A stretch of DNA of 64,000 nt. Source: an uncultured Chlorobiaceae bacterium. Lineage in GTDB: Bacteria > Bacteroidota > Chlorobiia > Chlorobiales > Chlorobiaceae. The DNA lies in the NCBI GenBank assembly GCA_903915955.1, contig CAIWUU010000174.1, positions 1 to 64,000 of the forward strand. The letters run 5' to 3'. A program made the translations under genes and the position numbers. A model generated the notes under the pieces. The model was given only the letters and a program-made list of their open reading frames with translations, did not search any database and was not told where the DNA came from. Shown here piece by piece: positions 10,744 through 21,392 of the stretch. Each line of letters begins with the position of its first letter. Within the stretch, counting starts at the first letter, position 1.

Positions 10744-10773
10744 GTTTTCTGTAAAAGTTCGTATGAGGTGTCC

Positions 10774-11295
10774 ATGCAAGAACGCATAAGCAATTGTGTT
10801 CTCCAGATTATTGCAGAATCTGCCGGAACGCGGGGCGAAGGGGCCTATCTTATTGCTGTTAAAGTAACGGGTAAGGGGAATGGTCGGAAGATAGAGGTAC
10901 TCATGGACGCGGATATTGGTATTCGTATTCATCAGTGCGCATGGTTCAGTAGAAGGATCAGGGAAAAAATTGAGGGTGATGATGAACTTTTGGAGCTGTT
11001 CGGTGAGAATTTTGACGTGATGGTCTCCTCTCCCGGTCTTGGCGAGCCAATCGTCCTTCCACGCCAGTACATCAGGCATATCGGAAAGCTTTTGAGCGCC
11101 AAGTATATTGACCTGGCTGGAGCACAGACTGAGCTGCGTGGCCACCTTCAGGATGTTTCACTGCTGGAAGATGGCAGATCGTGGATTATCATCATGCCGG
11201 AAAAAAACAAGAAAAAAGGCACTCAGTCGACAATGGAAGGTATAACACTTTACCTTGATCAGGTAATTTCTGCGGTGCCTGAAGCGGAATTATAG
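10774..11295 (+). CDS. rimP: Ribosome maturation factor RimP
   Basis: Position before nusA; YLIAVKVTGKGNGRKIEVLMDADIGI, VSSPGLGEPIVLPRQY; ATG at 10774 preceded by GAGGTG (ORF track start 10723 lies inside a terminator hairpin). Confidence 0.9.
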   Translation: MQERISNCVLQIIAESAGTRGEGAYLIAVKVTGKGNGRKIEVLMDADIGIRIHQCAWFSRRIREKIEGDDELLELFGENFDVMVSSPGLGEPIVLPRQYIRHIGKLLSAKYIDLAGAQTELRGHLQDVSLLEDGRSWIIIMPEKNKKKGTQSTMEGITLYLDQVISAVPEAEL

Positions 11296-11354
11296 CATGT
11301 TTTTACTGAAGGGCAGAGGTTTTCTTTTATAAATGCACAAGTCTATAGAGAGAG

Positions 11355-12899
11355 ATGGTCAGAAAGAAGATAAAGGATGAGGGGCAGGACAGAAGGTTGC
11401 TGATTGCCGGTGCTTTTGGTGAAATTGAGCAATCAAGGATCTTTCTGGATAAACGCACCGAAGTTGCGGCTGTGAAGATGGATATTGCCGATCTTCTCAA
11501 GGATATTATCCAGAAGCAGCTAAGAAAAGATTATGATCCTGAAGTTGAATCCAACATTTTTATCAACCCCGAACGTGGCGATTTTGAGGTTTACATTCTG
11601 AAAAAGATTGTTGATGAGGTCGATATAGAGAGCATTGAGATTTCCCTGAACGAGGTAAGAAAAATTGATGATTCCCTTGAAATTGGAGACTATTATGAGG
11701 AGGGGCCTATCAGGCTTGAGGACTATCTGAGTCGTAAATCTATTCAGATTATAAAACAGTCCGTGCAGAAAAAAGTCAGGGATCTCGAACGCATGGTTGT
11801 TTATGAAGAGTGTCTTGAAAAGGTTGGAGAAATTGTTGCCGGTGAGGTCTACCAGATTCGTGCAAATGAGGTTATTTTTACCTACAATACCTCGAAAGAT
11901 CATCGTGTTGAACTGGTGCTGCCGAAGTCAGAGATGATGAAAAAAGATAATCCTCGTCGCACTCCAAGGATGAAACTCTATGTCAAGCGTATCGAGCGTG
12001 AGAAGGCTAAAGTGCGGCTTGATGACGGGAGTATGGTTGAACGGGAAAAAGCTGACGGAGGAATGAAGGTCATTGTATCGAGAGTTGATGACAGGTTTCT
12101 GTACAAGTTGTTTGAGCATGAGGTGCCGGAAATTCTTGATGGTTTGATTGTGATCAAGGCTATTGCGCGGGTGCCGGGTGAACGGGCCAAGGTTGCGGTT
12201 GAGTCAACTAGCGCAAGGATTGATCCTGTCGGAGCAACAGTTGGCTATCGCGGCAAACGCATCCAGAGCATTGTCAAAGAGCTGAACAACGAGAATATTG
12301 ATGTTATTTATTATGCTGATGAGCCACAGATATACATATCGAGGGCTATGCAGCCAGCAAAGATTGATCCGCTCACGATTCATGCGGATATGAAGACTCG
12401 CAAAGCGAGAGTTATGCTCAAGCCCGATCAGATCAAATATGCCATTGGAAAGAATGGAAACAATATTCATCTGGCAGAAAAACTGACCGGTTATGAGATT
12501 GATGTGTATCGGGATGTCATCGACAAATCAACCGAAGACCCTACGGATATCGATATCATTGAATTCCGTGAAGAGTTTGGCGATGATATGATTTATCAGC
12601 TTCTTGATGGTGGTCTCGATACGGCCAAAAAAGTTTTAAAAGCTGGAATTGATCAAATAGAACTCTCTCTTCTGGGATCTCCAAAAACAGAAGAGCAGAC
12701 GGTTTTTGGTAAAAGTTACAAGAGTAGCGTCAAGCCAAGAGAACGAAAAGTGACCGATGATGAAAAGCGCTATTGGAAAAAGATTGCTGAAAATATTTAT
12801 AAAACCGTGAAGGAACAGTTTACTGAGGCGGATCTGGAGGCTCTTTTTGATGACGATATCTATCCGGAATCCGATGAATCGACGATTGACAACTCATGA
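11355..12899 (+). CDS. nusA: Transcription termination/antitermination protein NusA
   Basis: S1 and KH domains (RIDPVGATVGYRGKRIQSIVKELNNENIDVIYY, YAIGKNGNNIHLAEKLTGYEIDV); located rimP-nusA-infB. Confidence 0.95.
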   Translation: MVRKKIKDEGQDRRLLIAGAFGEIEQSRIFLDKRTEVAAVKMDIADLLKDIIQKQLRKDYDPEVESNIFINPERGDFEVYILKKIVDEVDIESIEISLNEVRKIDDSLEIGDYYEEGPIRLEDYLSRKSIQIIKQSVQKKVRDLERMVVYEECLEKVGEIVAGEVYQIRANEVIFTYNTSKDHRVELVLPKSEMMKKDNPRRTPRMKLYVKRIEREKAKVRLDDGSMVEREKADGGMKVIVSRVDDRFLYKLFEHEVPEILDGLIVIKAIARVPGERAKVAVESTSARIDPVGATVGYRGKRIQSIVKELNNENIDVIYYADEPQIYISRAMQPAKIDPLTIHADMKTRKARVMLKPDQIKYAIGKNGNNIHLAEKLTGYEIDVYRDVIDKSTEDPTDIDIIEFREEFGDDMIYQLLDGGLDTAKKVLKAGIDQIELSLLGSPKTEEQTVFGKSYKSSVKPRERKVTDDEKRYWKKIAENIYKTVKEQFTEADLEALFDDDIYPESDESTIDNS

Positions 12900-12966
12900 A
12901 TGTTGTTATAGACAGTAAAATTGTGGCTGAAGTGGTAAAGAGTTTATAAATCCAGAGGAGGATGTA

Positions 12967-15795
12967 ATGGCCCTTGAGGACATGGAGAAGAGATATCGTA
13001 TAAGTGATATAGCGAGAGAACTGCAGGTGAGTCCGCAGGAAGTATTACTTTTTGTCAAGCAGGAAGGTGTCAAGGTGGCATCGACATCCTCTATGGTAAG
13101 TGAAGAGATACACGGACTGATATTTGGGCATTTCAGCGTCGAGAAAAAGATGGTTGATGATACCAAAAAAATAAGAGCTGAGAAGGAAAAACGTTTATCG
13201 AGGCTTGAGGAGCAGTCCAGAAAAACTTATGAAAAAGAGCAGCATCTGAGTGAAACTCTTAGTCCTCAGCCGCTTCAGGTTGCACATCCAGTTACGGTGG
13301 TTCCTCCTGCCCCGGTACCAGTTGCTCACAACATCAAGAGCGAGGTTGTTGACGCTGTTGTTGCGTCAGAAATCGCGGAATTGCTTACAGAACATGACGT
13401 TCCTGTTGCTGAGCTCTCTGCGCCAGTTATTTTGCCTGAGGTGCTGGAGCTTTTTGATGCTAATGAGTACACTGAACCTGAACCAACGACGCACATAGAG
13501 CTCATCGAATCCATTGAAATTCCACTGCCAACGCAAGAAATTCCTGAAGTTCCAGAGCCTGAACTACAAAAAGAGGAGCCGTCGGTCAATGAGCATCTTA
13601 TCTCTTTTGATGCTCCGCAGATGATGGGAGGACTTACTGTTCTTGGCACTCTTGACATGCAGGCAGGCAGGAACAAGAAAAATCGTAAAAAGAATTTCAA
13701 GGAGCAGGCTGATGCTCTGAAAGATGAGTTTGTGCCCAAGGTCGCAGTAGAGCTTCGTGAAGAGGAGAAAGTTGCTCTTGCAAAGAAACCGCTGAAAGCC
13801 GTCGTCGAAGTCAAGCCAAAAGTTGTGGTGGCTGACAGTTCTTCCATAAAAAAGAAAAAAGGGAAGAAGAAAAAGAAAATAGAGGTTGATGACAAGGTAA
13901 TTTCAGCCAATATCCAGAAAACAATCAGCGGGATTGAGGATCGCAGCAGTACAGGTTCACGACAGAAATTCAGAAAATTACGCCGAAATGAGCGTGAGCG
14001 CGAACACGAAGAGGATGAGGCCTTTCGTGAGTCACAGCGGCTGATCGTCCGGGTTACCGAGTATGCTTCACCGCATGAATTGGCTGAGCTTATGGGTATT
14101 ACAGCAAAGGATATTATCCAGAAGTGTTTTGCCCTTGGCAAATTTGTTACCATCAATCAACGGCTTGACAAGGAGTCGATAGAACTGATAGCCCTTGAAT
14201 TTGGTTTTGAGGCAGAGTTTATTTCAGAGGTCGAGGCAACTGCCGTTATTGTTGAAGAGGATGCAGAAGAGGATTTACAGACTCGTCCGCCAGTGGTCAC
14301 GATTATGGGTCATGTCGATCATGGAAAGACCTCTTTGCTCGATCATATTCGAAACAGTAAAGTTGTTGCCGGTGAATCTGGTGGTATTACCCAGCATATC
14401 GGTGCTTATGAAGTGACTGTGGATGGCAATCGCAAAATCACCTTTCTTGATACGCCTGGCCATGAAGCATTTACTGCGATGCGGGCAAGGGGTGCACAGG
14501 TGACTGATATTGTTATTCTCGTTGTTGCGGCTGATGACAGTGTTATGCCTCAGACGATAGAGGCGATTAACCATGCCAAAGCGGCAGGTGTGCCGATTGT
14601 TGTTGCTCTCAACAAAATAGACAAGGTGGAAGCCAATCCAGAGAAGATCAAAACCCAGTTGTCAGAAGCAGGTGTGCTTGTTGAGGAGTGGGGCGGCACC
14701 TATCAATGCCAGGAGATTTCTGCCAAGAAGGGTATTGGTATTGCTGAGCTTATGGAAAAGGTGTTGACCGAAGCTGAAATGCGTGAGTTGAAGGGCAACT
14801 ATTCTCCAGATATACAGGCGAGCGGTATTATTGTTGAGTCCGAGCTTGACAAGGGCAAGGGTGTTATCTCCACCGTTCTTGTGCAGCGAGGAATTCTCAA
14901 GGTTGGTGATCCTTTTGTTGCTGGAAATACGATGGGGAAGGTTCGTGCTCTTATGGATGAGAGAGGCAAGAGAATTCTTTTTGCTAACCCATCGCAGCCG
15001 GTCAGGGTGCTTGGTTTTGAGGAGCTTCCGCAATCAGGCGATGCCATGACGGTTATGGTAACCGACAGAGAGGCGCGCGATCTTGCACAAAAAAGGCAGG
15101 TGATCCGTCGTGAACATGATTTCCGCCGGAGTACTCGTGTCAAGCTCGACAGTATTGCCCGTCAGATCAAGGAAGGGCTGATGAAAGAGCTGAGCGTTAT
15201 TATCAAGGCTGATACTGATGGTTCCATCCAGGCACTGGCAGATGGGCTTATGAAAATTCAGAACGAAGAGGTCAAGGTACAGATCATTCACCAGGGTGTC
15301 GGGCAGATTACGGAAACCGATGTGCTGCTTGCAGCGGCTTCAGATGCCATCATTATTGGTTTCAGAGTCAGGCCTAACGTCAATGCCAAAAAGCTGGCTG
15401 AGAAGGAAGATCTTGATGTTCGCTTCTACAGTGTCATTTACCATGTTTTGGAAGATGTTGAGAAGGCACTCGAAGGGATGCTCTCTCCTGAACTTCATGA
15501 AGAGAGTCTTGGTTCACTTGAGATCCGTCAGATCTTTAAGGTACCCAAGATTGGTAATGTCGGTGGATGTTATGTGCTGGAAGGGAAGGTTTTCAGGGAC
15601 TCCAAAGTTCGTCTTCTGCGTGATGGTGTACAGATTTACGAGGGCCAGCTTGCTGCGCTCAGGCGTTTCAAAGACGATGTAAAAGAGGTGGATGCTGGCT
15701 ACGAGTGCGGCATGAGTCTTAAAAATTATGATGATTTTAAGGTGGGCGACGTTGTTGAGGCCTATAAAATTGTCGAAAAGAAAAGAAAACTTTAA
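12967..15795 (+). CDS. infB: Translation initiation factor IF-2
   Basis: [28 protein letters not shown]1 motif, [17 protein letters not shown]; long low-complexity N-terminal linker. Confidence 0.98.
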   Translation: MALEDMEKRYRISDIARELQVSPQEVLLFVKQEGVKVASTSSMVSEEIHGLIFGHFSVEKKMVDDTKKIRAEKEKRLSRLEEQSRKTYEKEQHLSETLSPQPLQVAHPVTVVPPAPVPVAHNIKSEVVDAVVASEIAELLTEHDVPVAELSAPVILPEVLELFDANEYTEPEPTTHIELIESIEIPLPTQEIPEVPEPELQKEEPSVNEHLISFDAPQMMGGLTVLGTLDMQAGRNKKNRKKNFKEQADALKDEFVPKVAVELREEEKVALAKKPLKAVVEVKPKVVVADSSSIKKKKGKKKKKIEVDDKVISANIQKTISGIEDRSSTGSRQKFRKLRRNEREREHEEDEAFRESQRLIVRVTEYASPHELAELMGITAKDIIQKCFALGKFVTINQRLDKESIELIALEFGFEAEFISEVEATAVIVEEDAEEDLQTRPPVVTIMGHVDHGKTSLLDHIRNSKVVAGESGGITQHIGAYEVTVDGNRKITFLDTPGHEAFTAMRARGAQVTDIVILVVAADDSVMPQTIEAINHAKAAGVPIVVALNKIDKVEANPEKIKTQLSEAGVLVEEWGGTYQCQEISAKKGIGIAELMEKVLTEAEMRELKGNYSPDIQASGIIVESELDKGKGVISTVLVQRGILKVGDPFVAGNTMGKVRALMDERGKRILFANPSQPVRVLGFEELPQSGDAMTVMVTDREARDLAQKRQVIRREHDFRRSTRVKLDSIARQIKEGLMKELSVIIKADTDGSIQALADGLMKIQNEEVKVQIIHQGVGQITETDVLLAAASDAIIIGFRVRPNVNAKKLAEKEDLDVRFYSVIYHVLEDVEKALEGMLSPELHEESLGSLEIRQIFKVPKIGNVGGCYVLEGKVFRDSKVRLLRDGVQIYEGQLAALRRFKDDVKEVDAGYECGMSLKNYDDFKVGDVVEAYKIVEKKRKL

Positions 15796-15813
15796 ACAGT
15801 TTATTGTTGATAC

Positions 15814-16191
15814 ATGTCGATACGTACTGACCGGGTTGCATCGCTGCTGCAACATGAGCTTGGAGCAATTTTTCAGAAAGAGCTTCCCCGAAGCGGTCCG
15901 CTTGTTACCGTGGTCGATGTAAAGATCACGCCGGATCTGAGCATCGCAAGGTTTTATGTCTCCATTATAGGTACGGATGAAGAGAGGGCAGCAGCGATGG
16001 CAGCCTTGAAGGAAAAAACCAAAAGTATCCGAAAGATTCTGTCCTCGAAAATTCGCCACCATTTCAGGCGTATTCCTGAACTCGAATTCCATGAAGATCA
16101 CCTGTATGAACGCGCAAACAGGATTGAGCAGCTTTTGAATGGAGTGAGGAAAGCGCCCGTTGCAACAGACGAACCGAAAGACTTGTTATAA
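15814..16191 (+). CDS. rbfA: 30S ribosome-binding factor RbfA
   Basis: MSIRTDRVASLLQHELGAIFQKELP... VVDVKITPDLSIARFYVSIIG; RIPELEFHEDHLYERANRIEQLL. Confidence 0.95.
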   Translation: MSIRTDRVASLLQHELGAIFQKELPRSGPLVTVVDVKITPDLSIARFYVSIIGTDEERAAAMAALKEKTKSIRKILSSKIRHHFRRIPELEFHEDHLYERANRIEQLLNGVRKAPVATDEPKDLL

Positions 16192-16193
16192 CA

Positions 16194-16934
16194 GTGTGTA
16201 TGGAAGAACAGCCCGGGCGCGAATCTCTCCCTGAACAGGGCGATTTTCTCCTGATTGACAAGCCTCTCGACTGGACGTCATTTGATGTTGTGGCTAAAAT
16301 CAGAAATACCTATAAGCAGTGCGGGTTGAAACGCAAAGTGGGTCATTGCGGGACGCTTGACCCCAAAGCAACTGGGCTGCTTATACTTGCTACTGGGCGA
16401 AAAACTAAAGAGATCTCTGCACTTGAAGTGCTTGATAAGGTATATGATGGTGCCATAAAGCTCGGGGCCATGACTGAAAGTCACGACATTGAGACGGCCG
16501 AATATGGCCACTGCGGTACATTGCACCTGACGGAAGAGGAGGTTAGGGCTGCAGCTTGCGGTTTTGTTGGTACGCACCAGCAGCAGCCACCGATGCACTC
16601 CGCAGCTTGGCATAATGGAAAACGACTCTACGAACATGCACGCAAGGGAGTTGTGATCAAAGAGCGCAAAGCAAAAGAGATTGTTATCCACCGCTTTGAA
16701 ATTACAAGCATAGAACTTCCGGTAGTGAATTTTATTCTGCATGTATCCAAAGGTACCTATATCAGGTCTATTGCGCATGAGTTCGGTTTATTGCTTGGTG
16801 TTGGTGGTTATCTTGCTTCACTCAGACGGGTATCTATTGGCTCATGGCATCTGAACTCAGCCAGAACAGTTTCAGAGACTATAGACGATATTCTTCAGAA
16901 GTCATCAAACACCAGTGAGGGTGAAGGGAGATAG
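16194..16934 (+). CDS. truB: tRNA pseudouridine(55) synthase TruB
   Basis: LLIDKPLDWTSFDVVAKIRN, KVGHCGTLDPKATGLLILATGRKTK catalytic motif. Confidence 0.96.
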   Translation: MCMEEQPGRESLPEQGDFLLIDKPLDWTSFDVVAKIRNTYKQCGLKRKVGHCGTLDPKATGLLILATGRKTKEISALEVLDKVYDGAIKLGAMTESHDIETAEYGHCGTLHLTEEEVRAAACGFVGTHQQQPPMHSAAWHNGKRLYEHARKGVVIKERKAKEIVIHRFEITSIELPVVNFILHVSKGTYIRSIAHEFGLLLGVGGYLASLRRVSIGSWHLNSARTVSETIDDILQKSSNTSEGEGR

Positions 16935-16942
16935 CAGGACGT

Positions 16943-17905
16943 ATGCGTATTATTGACTACAATGATAATCATGTTTATAACTATGGCTCAAGTATCCCTG
17001 TCAATTTATTGCCTGTACCATCAGTTGTAACTGTAGGCTCTTATGATGGCGTGCATAGAGGGCACCGGAAAATTATTGCCCGGATGGCTGATGTTGCACA
17101 ATCCCGCAGTTTACGAAGTGTTGTTGTGACTTTTGAGCCGCACCCGAGAAGAGTGCTCGAAGGCGACGTCTCTGGTCCACTGGGTTTATTGACCACGCTT
17201 GATGAAAAAGTTGCACTGCTTGAGGCTGAATGTGTTGATCTTCTGGTTCTTGTTCGTTTTACTCATGACTTCGCTTTGCGAAGTTCCGATGATTTTATCA
17301 GAAATTTTCTTGTCGGCCTTCTCGGAGCAAAAAGCATTATTGTGGGATATGATCACGCATTTGGTCGTGACAGGAGTGGGAGTCGCGAAACTCTTGAACG
17401 TTTAGGGAATGAACTTAATGTTGCCGTTGAGGTGGTTGACGAAGTGTTGATCGGAAATGAACACTTTTCCAGTACAAAGATAAGAATACTGCTTGAAACT
17501 GGTATGGTTGAAAAGGCTAATGAATTTCTTGGCTCACCCTATATGATTACGGGAAGGGTGATTGAAGGTGATAAACGGGGGAGGGAAATCGGGTTTCCGA
17601 CCGTCAATCTCAAGTTGATCGATTCGAACAAGCTGTTGCCACATTCTGGAGTCTATCTTGCGGAAACGGTGATCTACGATTTACCCTATAAGGCTTTGAT
17701 GAATATTGGTGTTCGGCCAACGGTATCTTCGGCAGCTCTTTTATCTCTTGAAGCCCATATTTTAGGATATAGCGGAAATCTTTATGGCACCATTATCAGG
17801 TTCAATCTGCTCAAGTTTATCAGAGAGGAGAGGAAATTTCTGAATGTTGACGAGTTGAAGTTCCAGATTGAAAAAGATAAGAAAACGGTAGAGTTGTATT
17901 GTTAA
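16943..17905 (+). CDS. ribF: Bifunctional riboflavin kinase/FAD synthetase
   Basis: VGSYDGVHRGHRKIIARM; GRVIEGDKRGREIGFPTVNLKL. Confidence 0.96.
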   Translation: MRIIDYNDNHVYNYGSSIPVNLLPVPSVVTVGSYDGVHRGHRKIIARMADVAQSRSLRSVVVTFEPHPRRVLEGDVSGPLGLLTTLDEKVALLEAECVDLLVLVRFTHDFALRSSDDFIRNFLVGLLGAKSIIVGYDHAFGRDRSGSRETLERLGNELNVAVEVVDEVLIGNEHFSSTKIRILLETGMVEKANEFLGSPYMITGRVIEGDKRGREIGFPTVNLKLIDSNKLLPHSGVYLAETVIYDLPYKALMNIGVRPTVSSAALLSLEAHILGYSGNLYGTIIRFNLLKFIREERKFLNVDELKFQIEKDKKTVELYC

Positions 17906-17955
17906 TAATATTATATTGAAGGCTAATCGATTTATCATATAACAACTGAAGAGAT

Positions 17956-18225
17956 ATGAGTTTGACAAAAGAGTATAAAGCTGAGGTTATCAAGCAGTTT
18001 GGTGCTTCTGGTAAGGATACCGGGAAGTCAGAGGTTCAGGTGGCGCTCTACACCCGCAGAATCAGTGACCTTACTGGTCATTTGCAACAGCATCCGAAGG
18101 ATAAGCACTCCCGTCGTGGATTGCTTATGCTTGTGGCCAAGCGCAAGAAAATGCTGAATTATGTGAAAAATGTTAATATTGACCGCTACCGTAAGGTGAT
18201 CGGTGAGCTTGACCTTCGCAAGTAA
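17956..18225 (+). CDS. rpsO: 30S ribosomal protein S15
   Basis: 89 aa, GKSEVQVALYTRRISDLTGHLQQHPKDKHSRRGLLMLVAKRKKMLNYV. Confidence 0.98.
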   Translation: MSLTKEYKAEVIKQFGASGKDTGKSEVQVALYTRRISDLTGHLQQHPKDKHSRRGLLMLVAKRKKMLNYVKNVNIDRYRKVIGELDLRK

Positions 18226-18302
18226 TAGTGTTTGTTGTCTGATCTCTGCAGGGTCTCCCCCTGTAGGTTATCTTGTTAACACAAACCGCGAGAGGGAAAG
18301 CT

Positions 18303-19190
18303 ATGTTGGAAAGTATGACCGGATATGGCAGCGCTGAAGCCGTTGAAGATGGTATCCGGACACTCGTAGAGTTGCGCTCAGTGAATAACCGGTTTGCTGA
18401 AATCAGTGTTAAGCTTCCTCGTCAATTACTCTCTTATGAACTTGAAGTCAGGGAGCTGATCCGTGAGCATTTTCAAAGGGGGAAGATATCTGCTTTTGTT
18501 CAGATTCAGATTGATGAGGATCAGGCTATCTCGATAAGTGTTAATGTCCCAAAAGTAAAGGCATACAAAGAGCTTCTTGAAGCCCTCAAGAGGGAGGCTG
18601 CTCTTGATACTCCTCTTCAGCTTGAGCATATTCTGAGATTTCCGGAAATATTTGATAATGGGACGACCGCTCTCGACAGTGTTGGGGAGTGTTGGCCTTA
18701 TGTCAAAAGGCTTTTGCTTGATGCTGTTCTTCGTCTCAAAGCCATGCGCCGAAGAGAAGGTGAGGAGCTATCTATAGATTTTAGAGGAAGAATAGCTGAA
18801 ATTGAAGGGACTCTTCAGATCATTACAACCCTTGCCTGCGATAATCTTGAGGCGGTGCGAAAAAGACTTGCCGCTAAAGTTGAGGCTGTTGCTGGAAAAG
18901 ATTTAGCCTATAGCAGAGATCGCCTTGAAATGGAGCTTGTTCTTGCTGCCGATAAACTTGACATCACTGAGGAGCTGACAAGATTTGCTAGTCATAATAA
19001 ATTTTTTCTTGAAGAGTTGGATAACGATGAAAGTGGTACTGGCAGAAAGCTGAATTTTCTGCTTCAGGAGCAGTTACGCGAAGCCAATACGATTGCATCA
19101 AAATCCCAGAATGCAGAAATTTCCCAGAAAATTGTCCAGATCAAGGAAGATCTCGAGAAGATAAGGGAACAACTCCAAAATATAGAGTAG
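18303..19190 (+). CDS. YicC/YloC family endoribonuclease
   Basis: MLESMTGYGSAEA N-terminus, GRKLNFLLQEQLREANTIASKSQNAEISQKIVQIKEDLEKIREQLQNIE C-terminus; start refined to 18303. Confidence 0.94.
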   Translation: MLESMTGYGSAEAVEDGIRTLVELRSVNNRFAEISVKLPRQLLSYELEVRELIREHFQRGKISAFVQIQIDEDQAISISVNVPKVKAYKELLEALKREAALDTPLQLEHILRFPEIFDNGTTALDSVGECWPYVKRLLLDAVLRLKAMRRREGEELSIDFRGRIAEIEGTLQIITTLACDNLEAVRKRLAAKVEAVAGKDLAYSRDRLEMELVLAADKLDITEELTRFASHNKFFLEELDNDESGTGRKLNFLLQEQLREANTIASKSQNAEISQKIVQIKEDLEKIREQLQNIE

Positions 19191-19194
19191 TTTT

Positions 19195-19779
19195 ATGGGC
19201 GAAAAGCATCATCAGCAGGGAAAACTGATTGTTTTTTCAGCCCCTTCGGGTACAGGAAAGTCGACCATTGCCAAGATGGTGCTTGAGCGTCTGCCGAATA
19301 TTCAGTTTTCAGTTTCAGCGACAACCCGGCCGAAGCGGGAGGGTGAGCAAGATGCGGTCAACTACTATTTTCTCACCAAAGAGGATTTTGAGACAACGAT
19401 ACAATGCGGTGGGTTTATTGAATATGAATTCTTTTTTGGTAATTATTACGGCACACTGATTGATAAAACAGATCAAGTCATTAATTCTGGATCAAATATT
19501 CTGCTGGATCTTGATGTGAAAGGTGCCCTGAATCTGAAAAAGTGTTTTCCTGATAATTCTTTGTTGCTGTTTATAAAGCCTCCGAGTATGGATGTTTTAA
19601 AAGAGAGACTTGAACGACGTGAGAGTGAAGATGAAAATAGTTTAAAGATGCGCCTTCAGCGGGCTCAGTTAGAGCTGGGATATGCGGATCAGTTTGATGA
19701 GGTTGTTGTTAACGATACTCTTGATTCTGCAGCCGATACCGTGACAGCCATAATCAGCAAATTTCTTTCTAAAACGTAA
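19195..19779 (+). CDS. gmk: Guanylate kinase
   Basis: VFSAPSGTGKSTIAKMVLERLPNIQFSVSATTRPKREGEQDAVNYYF. Confidence 0.97.
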   Translation: MGEKHHQQGKLIVFSAPSGTGKSTIAKMVLERLPNIQFSVSATTRPKREGEQDAVNYYFLTKEDFETTIQCGGFIEYEFFFGNYYGTLIDKTDQVINSGSNILLDLDVKGALNLKKCFPDNSLLLFIKPPSMDVLKERLERRESEDENSLKMRLQRAQLELGYADQFDEVVVNDTLDSAADTVTAIISKFLSKT

Positions 19780-19790
19780 AACATAGTACA

Positions 19791-20144
19791 ATGTCGGTTA
19801 AACCAGTTGACCTGAATAAATTAAGAAGTTCGCACCTAAATCTTTATGAAACTGTGGTCGCAATTTCAAAAAAAGCGAAAAGGTTACATGATGACGAGCG
19901 CGCGGAACTTGAAGACAAGCTTCTTCCTTATAAAGAGATGATTCGCAATCCGACCAGCGAATCTGAGTCTGACAAGATTTATCCAGAACAGATCGCAATC
20001 AGTTTGGAGTTTGAAATTCGTGAAAAGTCATCACACAAGGCTGTCGCACAGTACTTTGAACGGAAATATGACTATATACTGGAAAAGCCGGTAGAGAAGA
20101 AGGTTGTTCAAAACGAAGATAATGATGAAACTGACGGGGATTAA
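19791..20144 (+). CDS. rpoZ: RNA polymerase omega subunit-like protein
   Basis: 117 aa, directly after gmk; N-terminal NLYETVVAISKKAKRL consistent with RpoZ of the Bacteroidetes/Chlorobi group; moderate assignment. Confidence 0.7.
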   Translation: MSVKPVDLNKLRSSHLNLYETVVAISKKAKRLHDDERAELEDKLLPYKEMIRNPTSESESDKIYPEQIAISLEFEIREKSSHKAVAQYFERKYDYILEKPVEKKVVQNEDNDETDGD

Positions 20145-20619
20145 CCAGATTACCCTTCGCGTTAATGACCTGCGTCAGGCGGAAGATTTTTATTGCGGCA
20201 TTCTTGGTATAAAACTCGATCAGAGGGTTGGTGCCAATATTTCATTTCTTCGTCTTCAATCAGATCTGCTTGTGCTGGTGAAGGCAGAAACAGTTGGCTC
20301 ACCTGAAGCGCGGGATATAAGGGTAGACCATTTTGGCTTCAGACTTGCTTCTGATGCGGAAGTAGACTCTGCAGCACGTTATCTTGACGACAAGGGAGTT
20401 CATATGGTAACTCGTCCAGCCCACCGCCGTGAGGGTAAGGCTTTTTTTGTTATGGATCCTGATGGTAATCTGGTTGAGTTTTACTCGATGCATGACAATG
20501 GCATACGGGATAGTAGTTCTGATGTAGATTTTTCCACACCAAACTCTCATGCTAAGGCAAGTCGCAAGGAGATTGTCGAGGAGAGAGAGTCAACAAAGAC
20601 TCGGCGATCAAGAAAATAA
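20122..20619 (+). CDS. VOC family protein (glyoxalase/bleomycin-resistance fold)
   Basis: ITLRVNDLRQAEDFYCGILGIKLDQR..., VDHFGFRLAS..., FFVMDPDGNLVEFYSM; starts inside the rpoZ 3' end. Confidence 0.88.
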   Translation: MMKLTGINQITLRVNDLRQAEDFYCGILGIKLDQRVGANISFLRLQSDLLVLVKAETVGSPEARDIRVDHFGFRLASDAEVDSAARYLDDKGVHMVTRPAHRREGKAFFVMDPDGNLVEFYSMHDNGIRDSSSDVDFSTPNSHAKASRKEIVEERESTKTRRSRK

Positions 20620-21357
20620 GCCGGGATTTTGGAGAAGCATCCGTTCAGCATCAAGAAGCTGCGCGGGGGTATTGATGCCAAGAATTTCGTTGGCATTATC
20701 TGTTTTGAAAGCACAAACCCTTGTTCCTTTCCTGAAGCAGACCGCAAAAACATCAGTCAGATAGTACTCTTTCTGGGCATTGTTGGTGTTAATCTGCCCG
20801 AGAGCTTCAAAAAGCAGACTGGTATTGAAAACGTAAACTCCGGAATTGATCTCTTTCACGGCACGTTCCTCTTCAGACGCGTCCTTTTGTTCAACGATTT
20901 TCAGGACGCTGTCATTTTTTCTTTCCCGAATAACTCTGCCATACCCTGTGGGGTCATCAAGCTCTGCAGTCAGCACTGTTGCCACTGCGTATGTTGAACG
21001 GTGAAATGCTATCAACTTCTGCAGGGTTCCTGCATTAACGAGTGGGGCGTCCCCTGAAAGGATAAGCACCTCGCCATCAAAATCGTGGAGCTGTGCCTCT
21101 GTTTGCATGACGGCATGACCAGTTCCCAATTGAGGCTCCTGAAGCGCAACAGTCGCCTTGAATCTGGCTGTAGCTTTTATGACCAGTTCAGCCTGGTGTC
21201 CAACAACAAGTACTATTTTTTCGGGGTCAAGAGATTGAGCTGTCCCAAGAACATAGTCGATAAGAGGGCGGTCATTTGCCTGATGCAGTACCTTTGGAAG
21301 CTCTGACTGCATTCTGGTGCCTTTTCCGGCGGCCATGATGATTACTGCAAGTGCCAT
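20608..21357 (-). CDS. UDP-N-acetylglucosamine pyrophosphorylase-type nucleotidyltransferase (stand-alone GlmU N-terminal domain)
   Basis: MALAVIIMAAGKGTRMQSELPKVLH signature, GTGHAVMQTEAQL; no C-terminal hexapeptide-repeat domain. Confidence 0.88.
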   Translation of the reverse strand: MALAVIIMAAGKGTRMQSELPKVLHQANDRPLIDYVLGTAQSLDPEKIVLVVGHQAELVIKATARFKATVALQEPQLGTGHAVMQTEAQLHDFDGEVLILSGDAPLVNAGTLQKLIAFHRSTYAVATVLTAELDDPTGYGRVIRERKNDSVLKIVEQKDASEEERAVKEINSGVYVFNTSLLFEALGQINTNNAQKEYYLTDVFAVCFRKGTRVCAFKTDNANEILGINTPAQLLDAERMLLQNPGLFS

Positions 21358-21392
21358 TGATCAGTAATGAGTATGAAAAGCATCGGAGAGAA

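Noticed and set aside
13326-14156. 276-aa antisense ORF across infB
   Set aside because: Ser/Phe-rich artefact opposite the Lys/Glu-rich IF-2 linker; infB on the other strand is certain.
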